64,000 nt of DNA, from NCBI GenBank assembly GCA_963849305.1, contig CAWKGV010000022.1:62001-126000 (forward strand), read 5' to 3'. This DNA comes from CAWKGV01 sp963849305. Lineage in GTDB: Bacteria > Pseudomonadota > Alphaproteobacteria > Acetobacterales > Acetobacteraceae. A program made the position numbers and the translations under genes. Positions 60,429 to 64,000 of the stretch are shown piece after piece. Numbering within the stretch: the stretch's first letter is position 1; each line of letters starts with the position of its first letter. The notes under the pieces were generated by a model. That model saw nothing but the letters and a program-made list of their open reading frames with translations, had not been told where the DNA came from and made no database searches.

Positions 60429-61862
60429 ATGACCCTCGATGCGATCGAACAGCTTGCCGGCCGGAACGAGCTGCTGACCCCCGAGGAGATGGGGCGGGCT
60501 GACGCGCTCTCGCCGAGACTCGGCGTACCCGGGCTGGCGCTGATGGAGAACGCCGGGCGGGCGGTGGCGCGGGCGGTCCGGGCGCGGTTCCGGCCGTGCC
60601 GGACCCTCGTCCTGTGCGGGCCGGGCAACAACGGCGGCGACGGCTACGTGGCCGCGCGACTGCTCCAGCAGGCGGGATGGCCGGTCGCGCTCGCCGCCCT
60701 GGCCGCGCCTCGGACGGGATCGGACGCCGCCAGCGCGGCGCTGCGCTGGCATGGGCCGTCCGCGGCGTTCGCCCGCGACTCCGCCAGTCGCGCCGCCTTG
60801 GTTATCGACGCCGTGTACGGCGCCGGGCTAGCCCGCGAGGTGGACGGGGTTGCCGCCGAGACGCTGCGCGCGGGTCCGCCCGTGGTCGCTGTCGATGTGC
60901 CGAGCGGCCTCGACGGGGCGACCGGGGCGGTGCGCGGCTTCGCCCCGCGCGCCACGCTGACGGTGACATTCTTCCGGCTGAAACCGGGGCATCTGCTGCT
61001 GCCCGGACGGGAGCTATGCGGGGAGACGGTGCTGGCCGATATCGGCTTGCCCTCCGCGATGCTCCAGGAGGTGCGACCACACACCTGGGCCAATGTGCCC
61101 GGTCTCTGGCGCCTGCCCCAACCGGAGCCGTCCGGGCACAAATACTCGCGCGGCCATGTCACCGTGCTGGGCGGCCCGGCCATGACCGGCGCGGCCCGGC
61201 TCGCCGCCGATGCGGCGCGACATGCCGGCGCGGGAATGGTAACGATCGCCGCGTTGCATGGCGGGGCGGAGGTGTATCGCTGCGGCTCGCCCGGCACAAT
61301 CGTCGTCGCCGCACACCTTCCGGAGCTGCTGGCCGATGAGCGGCGCGAAGTTTGGGTCTGTGGCCCGGGGCTGGGGCCGGACGGTGCGCGGTCGGCACTG
61401 CCGGCCCTGACCGCGGCAGGCCGTGCCGTGGTGGCCGACGCCGACACCTTCGCGGCGTTCGCGGGCCAGCCCGACGCGCTCAAAGGCGCCGCCATCCTCA
61501 CCCCGCACGCCGGCGAGTTCGCGCGCGTGTTTGGCAATCCGGGCGCCGACCGGCTGAGCGCGGCACGCGTGGCCGCGGAGCGCACCGGGGCGGTGGTGCT
61601 GCTCAAGGGCAGCGACACCATCATCGCCGCCCCGGACGGCCGCGCCGCGATCAACGCCAACGCGCCGCCCTGGCTGGCTACCGCTGGGGCGGGCGACGTG
61701 CTGGCCGGCATCGTCGCCGGCCTCCTGGCCCAGAAGATGGCGCCCTGGGAGGCGGCGGCGGCGGCTGCCTTTGTGCATGGCAAGGCCGCGCTGCTCGCCG
61801 GAGCCGGGCTGATCGCCGAGGATTTGCTCGCCATGCTCCCCGAGGCGCTCCACGGTGATTGA
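60429..61862 (+). CDS. nnr: Bifunctional NAD(P)HX epimerase/dehydratase
   Basis: 477 residues. The N-terminal YjeF_N epimerase domain has NELLTPEEMGRADALS, VLCGPGNNGGDGYVAARLL and AVDVPSGLDGATG. The C-terminal ribokinase-fold dehydratase domain has HKYSRGHVTVLGGPAMTGAA, CGPGLGPDG, LTPHAGEFARVFG and the WLATAGAGDVLAGIVAGLLA motif with the catalytic Asp. Repairs hydrated NAD(P)H. ATG 60429 is preferred over GTG 60399. It is divergent from the ParA gene. Confidence 0.95.
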   Translation: MTLDAIEQLAGRNELLTPEEMGRADALSPRLGVPGLALMENAGRAVARAVRARFRPCRTLVLCGPGNNGGDGYVAARLLQQAGWPVALAALAAPRTGSDAASAALRWHGPSAAFARDSASRAALVIDAVYGAGLAREVDGVAAETLRAGPPVVAVDVPSGLDGATGAVRGFAPRATLTVTFFRLKPGHLLLPGRELCGETVLADIGLPSAMLQEVRPHTWANVPGLWRLPQPEPSGHKYSRGHVTVLGGPAMTGAARLAADAARHAGAGMVTIAALHGGAEVYRCGSPGTIVVAAHLPELLADERREVWVCGPGLGPDGARSALPALTAAGRAVVADADTFAAFAGQPDALKGAAILTPHAGEFARVFGNPGADRLSAARVAAERTGAVVLLKGSDTIIAAPDGRAAINANAPPWLATAGAGDVLAGIVAGLLAQKMAPWEAAAAAAFVHGKAALLAGAGLIAEDLLAMLPEALHGD

Positions 61863-61949
61863 TCGGCACGACTGCCGCACCGCACAGTAGCAGGGCTCAC
61901 GGCGGCGGTCGGACGGGCTACACTGCGAGCCTGAACCGAGGAAGTCCGC

Positions 61950-63365
61950 ATGAGCGACGTCGCCGTTCCCGGGTTATTCGACCGCGCCATCCGCCGCCTG
62001 ACTGCCGCCTGGCGCGACATGGCGGCAAGTGTCGGATCGGACGAAGACGATAGCATTCTCGCGCAAATGCGTGCTTGCCTCGGCGGGCGCGGTGGCGAGG
62101 TGAGCGCGCGGAACCGCGCGGCCAAGTTGGCTCAGGCCTATCTCGCCCTGGACGATGCGGGGCGAAAGGATTTCCTGCGCACGCTCGCCACTTTCGATTC
62201 CGACCCTGACGCCGTGGCCGCCGCCTACGCTGCCGTGCAGCAGGCGCAAGACCCGGCCGAGCGAGCCGCGGCGCAGGCCAACTTGCGTCGCGCATTGGAG
62301 CCGCCGCGGCTCAAGCTGCTCACGCAATTCACCACCATCCCGGACGGGCGGAAGTTCCTGGTGGATCTAAGAGCTTTCCTACTGGCGACCCGCAAAGGCG
62401 ACCCGCTGCTCGCGGCGCTGGAATCCGATCTGCGTGGGCTGCTCGCCGCCTGGTTCGACATCGGCTTCCTCGAGATGCAGCGGATCGATTGGTCGAGCCC
62501 GGCGGCGTTGCTCGAACGGCTGGTCGGGTACGAGGCGGTTCACGAGATCCGCTCCTGGCGGGATCTCAAGAACCGGCTCGATTCCGACCGTCGCTGCTAT
62601 GCCTTCTTTCATCCGCGAATGCCGACCGAGCCGCTGATCTTCGTCGAGGTCGCGCTGGTCAAGGGGCTGGCCGGCAGCGTGCAGCTCCTGCTCGACGAAA
62701 GAGAGCCGGTGCTCGATCCGCGCCACGCCGACACCGCGATTTTCTATTCGATCAGTAATTGTCAGCGCGGCCTCTCGGGCATCAGCTTCGGCAACTTCCT
62801 CATTAAGCGCGTCGCCGAGGAGCTGTCGGCCGAGTTCCGCAACCTGCGCACCTTCGCCACGCTCTCCCCAATCCCGGGGTTTCGTCGCTGGCTCGATCCG
62901 CTGCTCGCCGTTGGGGAGCCGAACCTGCTCACCGAGGAAGAGGCGGCCAGCTTGCGCGCGGCGATGCCGGGCGAGCCGGCCGTCACGCTCGCGGCTATTC
63001 TTGCCAAGCGAGGCTGGTTCCGCGATCCTAATTTGGTGCGTGCCGCCGATCCGATCTTGCGGCGGCTGTGCGCGCGTTACCTGATGGTCGAATCGAACGG
63101 CAAGCGGGCGCGCGACCCGGTGGCACATTTCCATCTTTCGAACGGCGCCCGCATCGAACGCATCAACATGAGCGCCGATACGTCCGAGAAGGGAGCGAAA
63201 GAGAGCGCGACGCTGATGGTCAACTATCTCTACGACCTGGCGCGGATCGACGAGTGGCACGAGGATTACGCGGGCGAGGGCAAGCGCAACGCGTCCTCCG
63301 CTGTGCGCAAGCTCGCTGCCGGCAGTCAATGGACGGTGGCGAACGGACAGAGGCGCCGGACATGA
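61950..63365 (+). CDS. Malonyl-CoA decarboxylase
   Basis: 471 residues. N-terminal helical oligomerisation domain (about residues 60-115, AKLAQAYLALDDAGRKDFLR) and a C-terminal acyl-CoA-binding catalytic domain. Family segments: RCYAFFHPRMPTEPLIFVEV, FYSISNCQRGLSGISFGNFL (conserved Ser region) and VAHFHLSNGARIERINMSAD with the catalytic His. Converts malonyl-CoA to acetyl-CoA and CO2. The last 4 nt overlap the following gene. The ACTGCGAGC-rich upstream has no obvious promoter. Confidence 0.93.
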   Translation: MSDVAVPGLFDRAIRRLTAAWRDMAASVGSDEDDSILAQMRACLGGRGGEVSARNRAAKLAQAYLALDDAGRKDFLRTLATFDSDPDAVAAAYAAVQQAQDPAERAAAQANLRRALEPPRLKLLTQFTTIPDGRKFLVDLRAFLLATRKGDPLLAALESDLRGLLAAWFDIGFLEMQRIDWSSPAALLERLVGYEAVHEIRSWRDLKNRLDSDRRCYAFFHPRMPTEPLIFVEVALVKGLAGSVQLLLDEREPVLDPRHADTAIFYSISNCQRGLSGISFGNFLIKRVAEELSAEFRNLRTFATLSPIPGFRRWLDPLLAVGEPNLLTEEEAASLRAAMPGEPAVTLAAILAKRGWFRDPNLVRAADPILRRLCARYLMVESNGKRARDPVAHFHLSNGARIERINMSADTSEKGAKESATLMVNYLYDLARIDEWHEDYAGEGKRNASSAVRKLAAGSQWTVANGQRRRT

Positions 63366-64000
63366 ACGCATCCGACACGAACACCCTCGTCAGCCTCATG
63401 CCCGACCTCGCGCATGAGGTCGAAGGGCGGGCGCGGCTGCTGCGCCAGCTCGAAGGCAAGCTGCTCTGGCTATCGGCATGGATGGTTCACAACGCCAACC
63501 ACGTCCGCCCCAACCGCGACGGGCTGAAAGTGGGCGGGCACCAGGCGTCCTGTGCCTCCGTCATTTCCATCATGGCGGCGCTCTACTTCGAAATCGCCAG
63601 GCCGCAAGACCGCATCGCCGTCAAGCCTCATGCCGGGCCGGTGTTCCACGCCATCAACTACCTATTCGGCCGGCAGGACGTGGGGCCGATGCAGGCGCTG
63701 CGCGCGTTCGGCGGCGCGCAGTCCTATCCGAGCCGGGAAAAGGACGGGCCGGAGGTCGATTTCTCGACCGGCTCGGTCGGGCTCGGCGTGGCGATGACCA
63801 CGTTCTCCGCGCTGATCCAGGATTATGTGCGCTTGCATGGCCTGGCTCGGCCGGGCCTGCCGGCGGGTCGGCACATCGCCATCGCCGGCGATGCCGAACT
63901 TGACGAGGGTAACATCTACGAGGCGCTGCTGGAGGGCTGGAAGCACGACGTCCGCGACGTCTGGTGGATCATTGACTACAACCGCCAGAGCCTCGATTCC
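63362..64000 (+). CDS. Pyruvate dehydrogenase E1 (homodimeric) / transketolase-like, 5' part only
   Basis: First 213 residues of a thiamine-pyrophosphate enzyme; the gene continues beyond the window. Visible parts are GLKVGGHQASCASVISIMAA, KPHAGPVFHAINYLFG, DFSTGSVGLGVAMTTFSAL and the ThDP-binding region AGDAELDEGNIYEALLEGW with IDYNRQSLD. The pattern matches AceE-like E1 proteins more than classical transketolases. It starts by ATGA overlap with malonyl-CoA decarboxylase, so both enzymes would be made together and link malonate to acetyl-CoA supply. Confidence 0.9.
   Translation, partial: MNASDTNTLVSLMPDLAHEVEGRARLLRQLEGKLLWLSAWMVHNANHVRPNRDGLKVGGHQASCASVISIMAALYFEIARPQDRIAVKPHAGPVFHAINYLFGRQDVGPMQALRAFGGAQSYPSREKDGPEVDFSTGSVGLGVAMTTFSALIQDYVRLHGLARPGLPAGRHIAIAGDAELDEGNIYEALLEGWKHDVRDVWWIIDYNRQSLDS

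Overview
High-GC chromosomal DNA from an alphaproteobacterium. Acetobacteraceae/Rhodospirillales is the best guess, from the contiguous rplKAJL-rpoBC / str / S10 / spc ribosomal block, promoters of the form TTGACT-N16-CTARRY, CsbD and PQQ-type proteins, Tat-exported sugar-binding proteins and a Caulobacter-XylB-like dehydrogenase. No rRNA, tRNA, CRISPR array, complete insertion sequence or phage was seen.

Layout. (1) 1-14080: sugar uptake and oxidation. A compact operon holds gluconokinase, a xylose/aldose dehydrogenase-like SDR and an SMP-30 lactonase. A purine permease with an aberrant C-terminus follows, then a decayed patch (tartrate dehydrogenase with several frameshifts, a thiamine-pyrophosphate enzyme fragment, a solute-binding-protein fragment and a frameshifted solute-binding-protein copy). 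Two intact, paralogous solute-binding protein-permease-permease cassettes come next; neither has an ATPase gene here. (2) 14100-23224: mixed metabolism: a frameshifted aldose 1-epimerase, an L-2-hydroxyglutarate-dehydrogenase-like flavoprotein, CsbD, a membrane protein, a DUF1932 dehydrogenase, an iron alcohol dehydrogenase, aquaporin, a LysR regulator, thioredoxin reductase and a VapBC toxin-antitoxin pair. (3) 23303-49205: transcription/translation block: rplK-rplA-rplJ-rplL-rpoB-rpoC, rpsL-rpsG-tuf, then rpsJ through rplO, secY and adk, all on the + strand and ending at an intrinsic terminator. Compared with the usual order, secE-nusG before rplK, fusA between rpsG and tuf, and rpsM-rpsK-rpoA-rplQ after adk are all missing. 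(4) 49440-53889: two unrecognised envelope proteins, then a histidine kinase translationally coupled to a double-domain KaiC-like ATPase fused to a response-regulator receiver domain. This is the most distinctive system in the window. (5) 54102-59647: secreted PQQ-type beta-propeller protein, a secreted unknown, a frameshifted persulfide dioxygenase-rhodanese fusion, a Na+/H+ antiporter split by an amber codon, and a CopD-like membrane protein. (6) 59644-64000: orphan ParA ATPase, NAD(P)HX repair enzyme, malonyl-CoA decarboxylase and the start of a homodimeric pyruvate dehydrogenase E1/transketolase-like gene that runs off the right edge.

How it fits together. The left part looks like uptake of a sugar by ABC importers sharing an ATPase encoded elsewhere, oxidation to a lactone, hydrolysis to an aldonate, and phosphorylation by gluconokinase. 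The central block is the growth machinery, with hairpins at rplK, rplJ, rplL-rpoB, rpoB-rpoC, rpoC-rpsL and tuf-rpsJ that could set relative expression. Several genes outside that block carry frameshifts or stops. Either this lineage is losing genes, or the assembly has residual errors; genes with one lesion (galM, the dioxygenase-rhodanese, the antiporter) cannot be told apart from sequencing error here.
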